DNA of 40,043 nt. It comes from a virus. Position numbers and translations under genes: made by a program. The stretch lies in IMG/VR virus record IMGVR_UViG_3300020428_000028, positions 1-40,043 of that record. The stretch is one strand, 5' to 3'. Shown piece after piece: positions 1-8,112 of this stretch. The notes below the pieces were generated by a model, which saw only the letters and a list, made by a program, of their open reading frames with translations, ran no database searches and was not told the DNA's origin. How positions within the stretch are numbered: position 1 is the first letter of the stretch; the number at the start of each line of letters is the position of its first letter.

Positions 1-741
1 AGCATGACGCATCCGATCATCGCTAAGGTTAGACAAACTAATAAGCGCACTCCTGCGGACACCACCCACCACCACAATCTCTGCAATTTTGCATACAATG
101 TCATGGCACTCTAAGCTTGTGAGCTTCCGACCAGCAGCATTCCTAAAAGTATTGACAGTGAAATGAAACAAAGCAACGAGAGGATCAGGGCCACTGCTCC
201 GCCCTCCGAAAGTTCGTAGCCTGTCGCCTTTTTTACGGAGGCGGCTAACATCCCAAGTAGGTATTTGACCCGAATACAAAAGGCTAACCAGCTCACGGAA
301 AGCTTTAGCCCAACCAATTTTAGAGTCTTGCACAACGACTGTAGTATCTGTTTCATGAAATTCCTCCGCCACTTCTGGCAATTTATTTACTGATTGACGT
401 TCGACAGAGAAGCCTACTCCTGTGCCGCACATAAGAACATATAATATCTCATCAAAAACTCTGATGTGATCTACTGCTACATAAGAACAATTGAATCCTG
501 CCATGTTGTCTCGGTCAAGGGCTTCGCCTGCTGTCATGAGGCAACGCATTGAAGGCATTACTTCTAAGTTATAGATAGCATGATACAACAAGTCTGCTGT
601 TTTTTGATCTATTTGATCCCTGTCTTGCCAAAAGTCTACATATCTTTGCACTGTTTCTTCCCAAGTCTCTCGCCTATTATCTTCTTCACGCCAGCGAGCA
701 TAACGTGATTTGTGTATGTACTGCTGATAACTATCCATCAT
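1..741 (-). CDS. nrdJ: Adenosylcobalamin-dependent ribonucleotide reductase, class II (3' part missing)
   Basis: Reduces ribonucleotides to deoxyribonucleotides with coenzyme B12, supplying precursors for phage replication. The frame is open from the ATG at 741 to the left window edge, giving the first 247 residues. Family landmarks are clear: MPSMRCLMTAGEAL at about 62-75, FNCSYVAVD at 83-91 with a redox cysteine at C85, YVLMCGTGVGFSVE at 101-114, and VVGGVRRSALISLSNL near the end of the visible part. This is the monomeric RTPR-like (Lactobacillus leichmannii) pattern rather than class I NrdAB. An AAGGA Shine-Dalgarno precedes an ATG-ATG pair; I chose the first. The start overlaps the stop of the upstream 47-aa gene, so the two are translationally coupled at the distal end of the replication operon. 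The catalytic glycyl/thiyl half is outside the window. Confidence 0.93.
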   Translation of the reverse strand, partial: MMDSYQQYIHKSRYARWREEDNRRETWEETVQRYVDFWQDRDQIDQKTADLLYHAIYNLEVMPSMRCLMTAGEALDRDNMAGFNCSYVAVDHIRVFDEILYVLMCGTGVGFSVERQSVNKLPEVAEEFHETDTTVVVQDSKIGWAKAFRELVSLLYSGQIPTWDVSRLRKKGDRLRTFGGRSSGPDPLVALFHFTVNTFRNAAGRKLTSLECHDIVCKIAEIVVVGGVRRSALISLSNLSDDRMRHA

Positions 742-881
742 TCTAATATTTCCTTTTCTATTTGTGATTTAATGTTTTTGTTTTCTTTGCGTCTAACACT
801 TTTAAGTTTGGTAGATGTCTGAACTTTGTTGTATTTCTTTTTCCTATCAAACCTATCTCGTCTTTCATCTTTCCTATCCAT
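738..881 (-). CDS. Small basic protein, 47 aa
   Basis: Unrecognised short ORF between the DUF3310 gene and nrdJ. It begins MDRKDERRDRFDRKKKY and is very rich in Lys, Arg, Asp and Glu, with no hydrophobic segment, so it is probably a soluble and possibly nucleic-acid-binding peptide. A GAGAAGGGAT ribosome-binding site precedes the ATG. The start lies inside the last codons of the upstream gene (8-nt overlap) and the stop overlaps the first ATG of nrdJ. This tight head-to-tail packing supports a real coding sequence. Function unknown. Confidence 0.7.
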   Translation of the reverse strand: MDRKDERRDRFDRKKKYNKVQTSTKLKSVRRKENKNIKSQIEKEILE

Positions 882-1194
882 ATCCCTTCTCGTTTAGTTC
901 TATAAGTTTATTCAAATACCAGATAGCTTTTCGAGCATCCTCAACTGGCTTGTGCTTTTCAAAAAGTCTACTGCCTGTGTATTTAAGAATGTTACCATGA
1001 CAGTAGTCAATAGCTCCCTGTCTGCCAAGCACATCTATAATGTAGTCGATGGTTTCTATTTCTCCAGCATTGTAATGTGGAGGATGATCAACGGCATCTC
1101 TAATTGCTTTAGATGCTCTGTCCCAATCAGCAGGACTAGCATCGTCTATACTTGACATATTATCTCCATCGTAAGCGTTAAGTTTCATCGTCAA
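874..1194 (-). CDS. DUF3310 protein (T7 gp1.7-related family)
   Basis: A 106-aa protein with the DUF3310 signature: HPPHYNAGEIETIDYI (about 37-52), then YCHGNILKYTGR-like and VEDARKAIWYLNKL in the C-terminal half. The family includes T7 gp1.7, a nucleoside monophosphate kinase; whether this shorter protein has that activity is inference from family membership and from its position beside ribonucleotide reductase. The start lies within the 3' end of the endonuclease I gene. An internal Met at residue 13 is an alternative start that would leave the domain intact. Confidence 0.85.
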   Translation of the reverse strand: MTMKLNAYDGDNMSSIDDASPADWDRASKAIRDAVDHPPHYNAGEIETIDYIIDVLGRQGAIDYCHGNILKYTGSRLFEKHKPVEDARKAIWYLNKLIELNEKGYG

Positions 1195-1651
1195 AAGTCT
1201 CTCTCTTTAGTGGGTTAATCCAAGAATCAGGAATAGAATCTTCACTGAACCATTTAAAATCATTTGCTGTAGCCCATTCGCCATGCGATCTTTTAGTCCC
1301 ATCTTTTCTCCGCTTTGCGGCTGGCATTGGTGCGTTGGGGTTTGCAAACAAGAACACAAGCTCAGTGTCAGGTGGCAATACTTTAGCTACCCAAATGTAT
1401 TTACTGTATTCTGCATAGTCCCAGAATCTTCCTTTAGCTTCAAGCAAAATTTTCTTACCGTCAATCTCTCGTAAGAAGTCGGGTTCGTATTTGTGTTCTA
1501 CAACATAGGAAACTGTGTCAGTATGGAAATCCCAATCTTCAAGTATTGTATTGTGAAGAAGACATTCCCAATTAGAATCATAACCTTTTGGTACGTTCTT
1601 TTCAACAGGCCGTTTAGCTCTTATTTTTCTAAATCCTTTTCTTACTTTCAA
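1178..1651 (-). CDS. Endonuclease I (T7 gp3-like Holliday-junction resolvase)
   Basis: Resolves branched DNA and, in T7, helps degrade host DNA. The 157-aa length is close to T7 gp3 (149 aa). The catalytic PD-(D/E)XK set of T7 endonuclease I is visible in order: E29 in SNWE, D58 in YEPDF, then E71 and K73 in ILLEAKGRF. The basic N-terminus (KVRKGFRKIRAKRP) is typical of junction-binding enzymes. The ATG overlaps the stop of the upstream 63-aa gene by four bases (ATGA). A second, unrelated resolvase (endonuclease VII) lies in the same operon. Confidence 0.93.
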   Translation of the reverse strand: MKVRKGFRKIRAKRPVEKNVPKGYDSNWECLLHNTILEDWDFHTDTVSYVVEHKYEPDFLREIDGKKILLEAKGRFWDYAEYSKYIWVAKVLPPDTELVFLFANPNAPMPAAKRRKDGTKRSHGEWATANDFKWFSEDSIPDSWINPLKRETFDDET

Positions 1652-1839
1652 TGAACTTCTCCATACCTTTCGGCTAGTTTAGTTTCTATTCTAATAGATA
1701 AAGAAGCCGCAAACGTATCGTCTAAGTCTTCAAACTTCCTATCTCTATCGCCAAGTAACCACAAGCCGACTGCAATCATCATAGTTTCTAAGTCTTCGTA
1801 GTTATTATAATCTAGTTGAGCTTTGTCTACAAGATCCAT
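1648..1839 (-). CDS. Uncharacterised acidic protein, 63 aa
   Basis: Unrecognised. The sequence is mostly helical and acidic (MDLVDKAQLDYNNYEDLETM at the start), with a short hydrophobic patch MMIAVGLWLLG that is too short and too charged on its flanks for a clear membrane span. Its start lies inside the end of the upstream 92-aa gene and its stop overlaps the endonuclease I start by ATGA, so it is part of the replication operon and probably co-translated. No function can be assigned. Confidence 0.7.
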   Translation of the reverse strand: MDLVDKAQLDYNNYEDLETMMIAVGLWLLGDRDRKFEDLDDTFAASLSIRIETKLAERYGEVH

Positions 1840-2105
1840 TGTATTTTCCTATAGTCAATATCTTCTATTTTAATGTTGGGAAACTTTCTGTGGAAAGCTT
1901 TTATTTTTTTAAAAGTCCAACGCAAACTGTAAGGCTGTAATTTAAATGCGTCATTTATATAAAGATAAGTTTGGTCAGGCAACATCTCAAGGCAATTTTC
2001 TTTTGTTATTTTACTAGCCTCTTGTTCATTGACCAAACTTTTGAGCCAATCAACTAATATAATATTAGCTTGCGCTCTAAGTTGTTTAGATTTTTTACCG
2101 TTCAT
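1827..2105 (-). CDS. Uncharacterised protein, 92 aa
   Basis: Unrecognised soluble protein beginning MNGKKSKQLRAQANIILVDW. The basic N-terminus followed by helical segments and a Lys/Arg-rich middle (FKKIKAFHRKFPNIK) would suit a nucleic-acid-associated role, but that is only a composition argument. It sits between the Cas4-like exonuclease and the 63-aa gene, overlapping both (ATGA with the exonuclease stop), and shares their operon. Confidence 0.75.
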   Translation of the reverse strand: MNGKKSKQLRAQANIILVDWLKSLVNEQEASKITKENCLEMLPDQTYLYINDAFKLQPYSLRWTFKKIKAFHRKFPNIKIEDIDYRKIQWIL

Positions 2106-2959
2106 AGTAGCTCCTCTACTTTAGGTTCTGCAACTACCTTTGTTAAGTATACTAGACCTTTAGAATACTTAAAGGTTCTAAGTCCTTGGCCATCGTTAGC
2201 ATCCTTATGGCATTCGTATTTGTACTTGCACCACGAACAACCTTTAGGGAGTTTCATGTTGCCTTTTATACCGTCAGCAATAGTATCATAGCATAAGTCT
2301 GGAGCAGTGTCTAGCTCTAATGCAGGAATAAGAGTATCTATTTTATCAGGGATATTCATTTTGTTTTCTTTATCAGGCAAGTGCATACACAGCTCACCAC
2401 TTTCTTTGTTCATTACAAGAAAGCCACCGTTGCTTGTGCCTTCAGCCGCTTCGTAAGCCGAGAGCTGACCAAGATAACCAAAGGGATCATCGTTTGCTAA
2501 GCCGTTGTTCTGGAACTTATTGAATGCAAACCTTGAGGCTGTCTTGACATCTACCACCTCACCGTTTATCTTACAGTCCATGTGGCCTTTGATGCCCTTG
2601 ATGTCTACTTCTTTCTGTTCGTCAGTTACTGTATGGCCAGACATGCGAACAAGCATAAGAACTATTTCTTCCAGTAGATGGCCGTACAAAAACTTTAGTT
2701 GTGTTGGAGCATCAATGTCACGCTTAACGCTTTCGTCTCTTTTCTCAAACCAAAGCTGTCGTGCTGGTTTGCCAACATTAGACATCCGAATAGTGAAGTC
2801 TTTGTTGCGCTCTTCTGGCTTAGCCCAACTAAGAAGAGCTTCACGAATTCCTTCAACAGTTAAGTCAATATCTTTTTCTGTTAGTGGTAAAGCCACACCG
2901 TCTGAAAGACTTTGAAGATGTGAATATATGTCTGGTACTACTTTAGTTAGATCACGCAT
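2102..2959 (-). CDS. Cas4/RecB-like PD-(D/E)XK exonuclease
   Basis: A 285-aa nuclease of the PD-(D/E)XK superfamily, likely used for host DNA degradation or recombination. The core motifs appear in order: YGHLLEE (92-98), GHMDCKINGEVVDVKTAS with D128, D137 and K139, then GQLSAYE (164-170, the RecB QxxxY motif). The C-terminal tail has CSWCKYKYEC (C241, C244, C250), which resembles the cysteine cluster that holds an Fe-S centre in Cas4 and AddB. A fourth ligand could be C129 or C223; I cannot decide. Overlaps its neighbours by a few bases on both sides. Confidence 0.85.
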   Translation of the reverse strand: MRDLTKVVPDIYSHLQSLSDGVALPLTEKDIDLTVEGIREALLSWAKPEERNKDFTIRMSNVGKPARQLWFEKRDESVKRDIDAPTQLKFLYGHLLEEIVLMLVRMSGHTVTDEQKEVDIKGIKGHMDCKINGEVVDVKTASRFAFNKFQNNGLANDDPFGYLGQLSAYEAAEGTSNGGFLVMNKESGELCMHLPDKENKMNIPDKIDTLIPALELDTAPDLCYDTIADGIKGNMKLPKGCSWCKYKYECHKDANDGQGLRTFKYSKGLVYLTKVVAEPKVEELL

Positions 2960-3509
2960 ACTTTGTTCCGTCCATTAAGTTTAAGGCTTCTAGCGGTGGA
3001 GTGTTCCAAATGTTTACTTGAAACCCATATCTTTTTCCGTTGTGTATTGGCATTACTCTATGCCATCTTGATGGGTCAAACACAACAAGTCTATTATACA
3101 CTGGTTCTATTCTTTCTGTAATTAAATTATCCTGTTTTCCTTGTTGATTTATTTCAAGATAGCCGCCAGTAAGTTTATGCGGGTAGCCATAGAACACAGT
3201 GCTTGTGTTTGCACACACAGTTTTTCCTGTTGAAACAAACTCTAATTCATTTTTATCTTGATGCCAGTTAAGTGTCTCAACAGGGCTTAATATATTTCCC
3301 CAATACTCAAAGCAACCGTAACTTTCAGGATCTAAATGCCCCCAGATATTGTGGATAAGTCTTTTCCAAATATTGTCAAGCTCGCCTGTGCCATCCCACC
3401 ATTCTGAGAGATAAGTTTTTTCTTCATCTAAATCTAACCAAAGCTCTTTATGCCTCAAGTCTTTTAAAAGTTGAGAGTCTTTGTCTAAAAAATTATCTTT
3501 AAGATACAT
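2952..3509 (-). CDS. 2OG-Fe(II) oxygenase, prolyl-hydroxylase-like
   Basis: Non-haem iron dioxygenase of the 2-oxoglutarate family, 185 aa. The metal triad is visible as H83 and D85 (NWHQDKNE) and H150 (DPSRWHRVMPI), with R160 (GKRYGFQVNIW) placed to bind 2-oxoglutarate. The strand TVFYGYPHKLTGGYLEI between them fits the double-stranded beta-helix. Such enzymes are common in marine phages but their substrate is usually unknown. Here it lies between endonuclease VII and the exonuclease, fused into the replication operon by overlapping stop and start codons. Substrate (protein or nucleic acid) cannot be inferred. Confidence 0.88.
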   Translation of the reverse strand: MYLKDNFLDKDSQLLKDLRHKELWLDLDEEKTYLSEWWDGTGELDNIWKRLIHNIWGHLDPESYGCFEYWGNILSPVETLNWHQDKNELEFVSTGKTVCANTSTVFYGYPHKLTGGYLEINQQGKQDNLITERIEPVYNRLVVFDPSRWHRVMPIHNGKRYGFQVNIWNTPPLEALNLMDGTKYA

Positions 3510-3934
3510 TACTTTAACTCCTTTAAGTATTTAATAGCTCGCCAAAGAGTTTGTGTCGCATCATCAAAGCCGCCTAATGCTCTGTTGCATTTATGACATA
3601 GCCACCCTCTAAACTTTCCTGTCTCATGGCAATGATCAAGTACCCATGATCCGTTCCTTGTATTGCCTGTACCCTTAACTTCTTCTGCGTTCTTGTTACA
3701 AATGGGACAGTGATAGCCTTCGGGTGGCATACCATGTTCTTCTCGTAAAGCTTTACGCACCTTCTGCATTTCGTTATTGCAACTACGGCATTCAGCTCTA
3801 AGATAATTACCACCAGACGCAAAATTAAAAGCGTCAAGCGGTAAAAACTTTTTACATTTACTGCAAGTCTTTCCGTCCTCGCAACCGAGATCGGAGTGTT
3901 CGTGTAACATCATATCTAATGCTTGTTGTTTCAT
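3509..3934 (-). CDS. Recombination endonuclease VII (T4 gp49-like)
   Basis: His-Me finger resolvase, 141 aa. The diagnostic stretch is LDHCHETGKFRGWLCHKCN at 99-117, with D100, H101, H103 and N117 as catalytic and metal residues. A structural zinc site is formed by C76, C79, C113 and C116. A second CxxC pair set (C24, C27, C49, C52) at the N-terminus suggests an additional zinc ribbon that T4 gp49 lacks. The gene is coupled to DNA polymerase upstream and the 2OG oxygenase downstream by one-base contacts. Together with endonuclease I it gives the phage two independent branch-resolving enzymes. Confidence 0.92.
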   Translation of the reverse strand: MKQQALDMMLHEHSDLGCEDGKTCSKCKKFLPLDAFNFASGGNYLRAECRSCNNEMQKVRKALREEHGMPPEGYHCPICNKNAEEVKGTGNTRNGSWVLDHCHETGKFRGWLCHKCNRALGGFDDATQTLWRAIKYLKELK

Positions 3935-5697
3935 TAGTGTGTCTCCGACCAGTTAGCTCCTACCTGATACTCGCCATCAAGAGGACATTTTAATGCTAAG
4001 GATTCTCCAGCTTCCATGATTGCTCTGACACCTGCTTTACCTACAGCATCGGCATCATCCTGATGGCATTCAATCTGCCACTCATCATGTACGTTGGCTA
4101 CAAACTTAGCTCGTAGTTTATTTCTTTTAAGATCATCTGCAAGAAACACTAACGCTTGCTTCATTACTATAGCACCAGCACCCTGCAATAATGTATTCAA
4201 TGCGGCATGTTCTGATCTTACAGTTAGCTTACGTCCGTCAAGCCCTTTGACATATCCTCCTTTTGCTTGGCGTTGTACTCGTGACGTAAGAGACTTAAAT
4301 GATGGTAGATTATCAAAGAATGATTTTCTAAGTCCTTTGCCATGCTCTCTACCTCTGCCAACCACCTGTCCAAGCTTTGCATCTCCAGCTCCGTATAGGA
4401 GGGCATAGATGAAAGTCTTTGCCTGATTTCTTGATTCAAGCCCACCAAGTTTTTGATTAAAGGTGTGTATGTCTCCGTTAAGGATTTCATTTGTATACTC
4501 CTCATCGTTCATGTAATGTGCAAGCATCCGTAATTCTAAACCGCTTGCATCTATACCTACTAATTTATGTTTGTCTGGAACAGTCCAACAACTACGACAC
4601 TCCTTGCCATAAGGCGAGTGAGAGCTAGGTATCTGTGCCATGTTGGGATGAGAGTGAGTCATGCGGCCTGTTACAGCACCGTTAGGATTAACGTACCCAT
4701 GAACTCTACCCTCATCTGTCATCTCTTTCATCCAGCTATTGACTTGAGCCAAGCGTTTCTGTACCATTAGATACTCAGCGATAAGCTGAGCTTCTGGTAT
4801 ATCTTTGATCTTGCTTAGTGTACCCTCATCAACTATCGGCTGACCAGTAGCAGTATGCTTCTTAGGCTTCCAACCAAACTCAATCAGGTACTCGCCTATT
4901 TGTTTACGAGATCCAAGATTAAACTCCACTACAGTCTCACGTTCGATAGGCTTTGATGGCGCTAACGACAATTGAAACCACTCAGCGTCAGTAAGTCTCA
5001 CTCCTTTACCGTCCTGATCTTTTGCCAGTTTTGACAGCATGTTAGACTTAGTGCGCTGAGCAGATAATAATTGAACTGTTACTTTAGGTTTAAACACTTG
5101 TTGTACTTCCGCTACAATCTCCGCAAGCTTCTCCTCGAACTGTGCGATAAGAGTCATAGCTAACTGCTGGTCAACAACAAAACCATTCTCTCGTTGATCA
5201 TTTACAATCTTAGCAACGTCATGCTCTAGCCGAACTGACTGAGCAGTAAAGCCTTTAGATTCAAACTTGAGAGCATTGTAAACTTTAAGATTAAGGAGTA
5301 CATCATTACGGCAGTACTCTAGCATCTCAGGATTGTAAGCATCCCAAGCACCTTCGCTTTGACCGTAGTCTCCTTTCTTGAAGCCAAGTCGATAGCCCCA
5401 AGACTCAAGGCCATGACCACCCTCACGAGTAGGCTTGAACAAGCGTGATAGTACTAACGTATCTACAATCTTTTTATCTGACAAGTCAATGCCAGCTACT
5501 TTCTTTACAGCAGGAATGTCATAGCCAATAATATTGTGGCCTATAAGTTTGTCTGCTGATTGGAGAAGCTTATAGCCTTCCTCAACTTCAGGACAGCCAA
5601 AGCTATAAACATCTTTAGTATCTACATCTATTGCTACAATGCAGAATATTTGTGTCGGGTCAAGGCCATTAGCCTCTATGTCGAATAGTAAATTCAT
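3934..5697 (-). CDS. DNA polymerase, family A, with 3'-5' exonuclease
   Basis: Replicative polymerase of the T7 gp5 type, 587 aa (T7: 704). Exonuclease motifs: D6/E8 in LFDIEANG, D60 in GHNIIGYD, and Y128-D132 in EYCRND. Polymerase motif A is GIDASGLELR (D383), motif B RNQAKTFIYALLYG (R423, K427, Y431), and motif C VHDE (D538, E539). Position 431 aligns with E. coli Pol I residue 762 and is Tyr, as in T7 and other lytic phages. The region between exonuclease and thumb is shorter than in T7 where the thioredoxin-binding loop sits, so thioredoxin-dependent processivity is uncertain. No DnaJ-like zinc domain (CxxCxGxG) is present. The start overlaps the helicase stop by ATGA. Confidence 0.97.
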   Translation of the reverse strand: MNLLFDIEANGLDPTQIFCIVAIDVDTKDVYSFGCPEVEEGYKLLQSADKLIGHNIIGYDIPAVKKVAGIDLSDKKIVDTLVLSRLFKPTREGGHGLESWGYRLGFKKGDYGQSEGAWDAYNPEMLEYCRNDVLLNLKVYNALKFESKGFTAQSVRLEHDVAKIVNDQRENGFVVDQQLAMTLIAQFEEKLAEIVAEVQQVFKPKVTVQLLSAQRTKSNMLSKLAKDQDGKGVRLTDAEWFQLSLAPSKPIERETVVEFNLGSRKQIGEYLIEFGWKPKKHTATGQPIVDEGTLSKIKDIPEAQLIAEYLMVQKRLAQVNSWMKEMTDEGRVHGYVNPNGAVTGRMTHSHPNMAQIPSSHSPYGKECRSCWTVPDKHKLVGIDASGLELRMLAHYMNDEEYTNEILNGDIHTFNQKLGGLESRNQAKTFIYALLYGAGDAKLGQVVGRGREHGKGLRKSFFDNLPSFKSLTSRVQRQAKGGYVKGLDGRKLTVRSEHAALNTLLQGAGAIVMKQALVFLADDLKRNKLRAKFVANVHDEWQIECHQDDADAVGKAGVRAIMEAGESLALKCPLDGEYQVGANWSETH

Positions 5698-7361
5698 AGC
5701 TCTTCCTCGGCATTGAATTGGTTAGGGTCGTAGTCGTCTACTTCTCTAAGTCTACCAGACTCGTTGTCGAATAGCAAGTGTGTAGCTACTCCAACGTCTC
5801 CAGTGTACCTAGACTTTAAGACTCTTACTCGTGTGGTAGATGCTTCGATCTCATCGTCAGCTTGCTGGTTGCGCTCTAAAGATATAACGCAATCAGACAA
5901 CTGTGCGATACTTTGTGATCCACGTAGATGTGATAAACCTGTCTCGATACCATTCTCGTGACCACGATTACCGTCAATGCGTCTAAGATGGGAGACAAGA
6001 ATCATGCCTGCACCTGTCTCTTCTACAAGGGATCGTAGTCTTGTCATGATAGAGTCAATGTTCCTACGCTCATCGCCTTCTGTGTTTGCTGATACAAGCA
6101 TATGCAAATGATCTACTACAATCCATTTACAGCCGCAACCAACAATCATAAAGCGCAACTTGCTGAAGATACTGTCGATGTCGTTGACACCGAAGTGCGA
6201 ATGAATCCAAACTCTGTCAGCATTGCTGTTGGCAAATACATTGTTGAACATAGTATCTAGCTCTTCTGCGCTGTACTTGTCACGAACACTGTCGATGTGT
6301 AGCTTTGCGCTGGCTTCGATAGACAGTATACCATCTACTGTCCTACGCCAATCTTCTTCCAAAGCTACAATACCTACGTTATCTTCTGTGTTTTGTATCA
6401 ACCAATGCTCTAGCTCACGAGTAACACTTGACTTACCTAAACCAGTTCCGCCACACAGCGTAACCAATTCGCCTGCCCTTAGCCCTTCAAGCTTACTGTT
6501 TAAGCCGTGCCACGGAAATGGAATAGATGTTTTGCGTTCTCGATTGTTGAACTTTTCTTTCTGCTCAGTGATGTTCATGACACCTGATGGCGTATACATC
6601 TTAGCAGACCACCAGAGTTGAACAAACTCTTGCCTACGATTCTGCCGTAGCATATCGTTAGAGTCTTTTATCTCAGCAGGTAAAGAAAAGATCCTAGCCT
6701 TTGCAGGACTAAGGACTCGTGCTACTTTCTTTGCAGCTTCACGACCGTGCTTGTCATTGTCAAAAGCTATGATAACATTCTCGAATGATTCAAGAAATTC
6801 TAAGCTATCCTTAACATCTCGTACAGCACCTGCCGCACCTGATCTTATAGATACGACAGGCCATTTGCTACCTAGTAATTCATAGGCGGCCATTGCATCG
6901 CACTCACCCTCCACAAGTGTAATGTATTTACCGCCAGCCTTGAACAGTTGCTCTCCGAAAAGACCAACACCTTTGGGCGAAGAAGTCCATGCAAAAGATT
7001 TGTCTTGCTTTCTAATCTTACAAGCAACTTCTTCGTTGTTGATGAAGTAAGGATAAGAGTGGTCAATGATCTTACCAAAACTTTCCTTACTGGTTACGCC
7101 ATACTTCTTGGCAGTTGCTAAACTAATACCTCTGTCTGTAAGCTCGTTGAAGTTTCTATGTACGAAGCCCTCTTTGCTTGCACCTTGATGAACTGTAAAG
7201 TCGATGGTATTATCCTCTTGAGTTTGTTGTACGTCCGATGTACTGTAGTCTTTAAAAAATGTGTTGCAACTAAAGCAGTATGCAGACCCATCATCGTTTA
7301 TAGATACTGGATCGCTCCCGCCACATGAGTGGCAGGGTTGATTATGTTTAACAAAGGCCAT
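5694..7361 (-). CDS. Primase-helicase (T7 gp4-like)
   Basis: Bifunctional replisome enzyme that unwinds the fork and primes the lagging strand. From the ATG at 7361 it is 555 aa. A zinc-binding primase head has C10, C13, C29 and C32 (PCHSCGGSD and YCFSC). The TOPRIM fold follows, with E151 in LVEGECDAMAAY and D201/D203 in IIAFDNDKHG. The RecA-like helicase has Walker A GGTGLGKSS (304-312) and Walker B WIVVDH (413-418), then ILVSHLRR. A longer frame opens at 7409, but AAGGA lies 8 nt before the ATG at 7361 and the zinc head starts right after it, as in T7 gp4. The upstream neighbour ends 17 nt before this start. Confidence 0.96.
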   Translation of the reverse strand: MAFVKHNQPCHSCGGSDPVSINDDGSAYCFSCNTFFKDYSTSDVQQTQEDNTIDFTVHQGASKEGFVHRNFNELTDRGISLATAKKYGVTSKESFGKIIDHSYPYFINNEEVACKIRKQDKSFAWTSSPKGVGLFGEQLFKAGGKYITLVEGECDAMAAYELLGSKWPVVSIRSGAAGAVRDVKDSLEFLESFENVIIAFDNDKHGREAAKKVARVLSPAKARIFSLPAEIKDSNDMLRQNRRQEFVQLWWSAKMYTPSGVMNITEQKEKFNNRERKTSIPFPWHGLNSKLEGLRAGELVTLCGGTGLGKSSVTRELEHWLIQNTEDNVGIVALEEDWRRTVDGILSIEASAKLHIDSVRDKYSAEELDTMFNNVFANSNADRVWIHSHFGVNDIDSIFSKLRFMIVGCGCKWIVVDHLHMLVSANTEGDERRNIDSIMTRLRSLVEETGAGMILVSHLRRIDGNRGHENGIETGLSHLRGSQSIAQLSDCVISLERNQQADDEIEASTTRVRVLKSRYTGDVGVATHLLFDNESGRLREVDDYDPNQFNAEEEL

Positions 7362-7377
7362 AGGGATTTTCCTTGCA

Positions 7378-7605
7378 TTAAGTTTCTGTTTCCTCTTCTG
7401 TTTCCACAAGAGCTTCTTCGGACACTAACTCTTTTACTTTATTTGTAAGAGCTATCGAGCTTGCTCGTAAGATGTCTAGTTTCCTAGACACCTGTACGAT
7501 TTCTCCTTGTACTTCTTGGAGCAAGGAACAAGCCAGTGTTGCTTCGTCAGAAAGCTTATCAAGATCATAAACTTTACTGTCGATTGTTACTGTGTTGTCT
7601 ACCAT
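7378..7605 (-). CDS. DUF6447-like small protein, 75 aa
   Basis: Begins MVDNTVTIDSKVYDLDKLSD, the pattern seen in small phage proteins of the DUF6447 type (a short beta hairpin followed by a DxLSxEA helix). The rest is one long helix with heptad-like spacing, and the tail is acidic (VETEEETET). The family has no established function. It is encoded between SSB and primase-helicase, overlapping the SSB stop in TAATG, so it may act with the replisome; that is inference from position only. SD AGGAG precedes the ATG. Confidence 0.78.
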   Translation of the reverse strand: MVDNTVTIDSKVYDLDKLSDEATLACSLLQEVQGEIVQVSRKLDILRASSIALTNKVKELVSEEALVETEEETET

Positions 7606-8036
7606 TAAAATTCTCCTTCCATATCATCGTCATCAAATGAATCAAATTCAGCACCGTCTGGGCTACCGATCTCAACTAAACTAATTACCTGCATAGCTTG
7701 CAGGTCTAAGCCTTTAAAAGTTTTGCCTTTCCAGTTAGACTCCCACTCTTTGTACTGAACTTTAACCTCAGAGCCGTTACCTACCTTGCAGTCTATCGGT
7801 TGCTTAAACTTATCAACAAGCTTTGGAGCAGGGCGAATCATGCCATTTGGCCCATTGACTTTACGTTTAATTACAATAGCTTTACCCTCATCCATCTCCT
7901 TGATGGTGAAGCCACGCTCTCTAAAGTCTTCTGCTGTTTCGTCAGAGACTACTAGATTAACTGTATACACAGGCTCGAACGTGGTGTTCGGGTTAGTGAT
8001 GCTTGCCCAATATGCAGTACCTTCTAAAATTGCCAT
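7605..8036 (-). CDS. Single-stranded DNA-binding protein
   Basis: First gene of the replication operon, 143 aa. The body is beta-rich, as in an OB fold: AYWASITNPNTTFEPVYTVN, then KAIVIKRKVNGPNG and KVQYKEWESNWKGKTFKG. The C-terminus is an acidic tail ending DSFDDDDMEGEF, the feature by which T7 gp2.5 and related SSBs contact polymerase and helicase. Length and organisation match SSBs found just upstream of helicase in marine podoviruses. GAGGA precedes the ATG, and a consensus promoter lies 39-68 nt upstream. Assignment is from architecture and context rather than a single catalytic motif. Confidence 0.85.
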   Translation of the reverse strand: MAILEGTAYWASITNPNTTFEPVYTVNLVVSDETAEDFRERGFTIKEMDEGKAIVIKRKVNGPNGMIRPAPKLVDKFKQPIDCKVGNGSEVKVQYKEWESNWKGKTFKGLDLQAMQVISLVEIGSPDGAEFDSFDDDDMEGEF

Positions 8037-8074
8037 ACTATTTTCCTCGTTAGTTTATGTTTAATGAAGCGGCT

Positions 8075-8104
8075 ATTATAACACAGCCAGAAATAAAGTG
8101 TCAA
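8075..8104 (-). promoter_or_regulatory. Consensus sigma70 promoter of the replication operon
   Basis: On the minus strand TTGACA (8099-8104) and TATAAT (8075-8080) are both perfect and are separated by 18 nt. Transcription would start near 8068, leaving a leader of about 30 nt before the SSB gene. It lies in the 76-nt gap after the MazG stop. This explains how the operon from SSB to ribonucleotide reductase can be expressed by host RNA polymerase. Confidence 0.9.
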
Positions 8105-8112
8105 CTATTTTT

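Noticed and set aside
111-356. 81-aa minus-strand frame
   Set aside because: Lies in another frame inside the well-supported ribonucleotide reductase gene.
3934-5697. DnaJ-like zinc domain in the DNA polymerase, as described for HMO-2011
   Set aside because: No CxxCxGxG repeats anywhere in the protein; only the general gene layout resembles that group.
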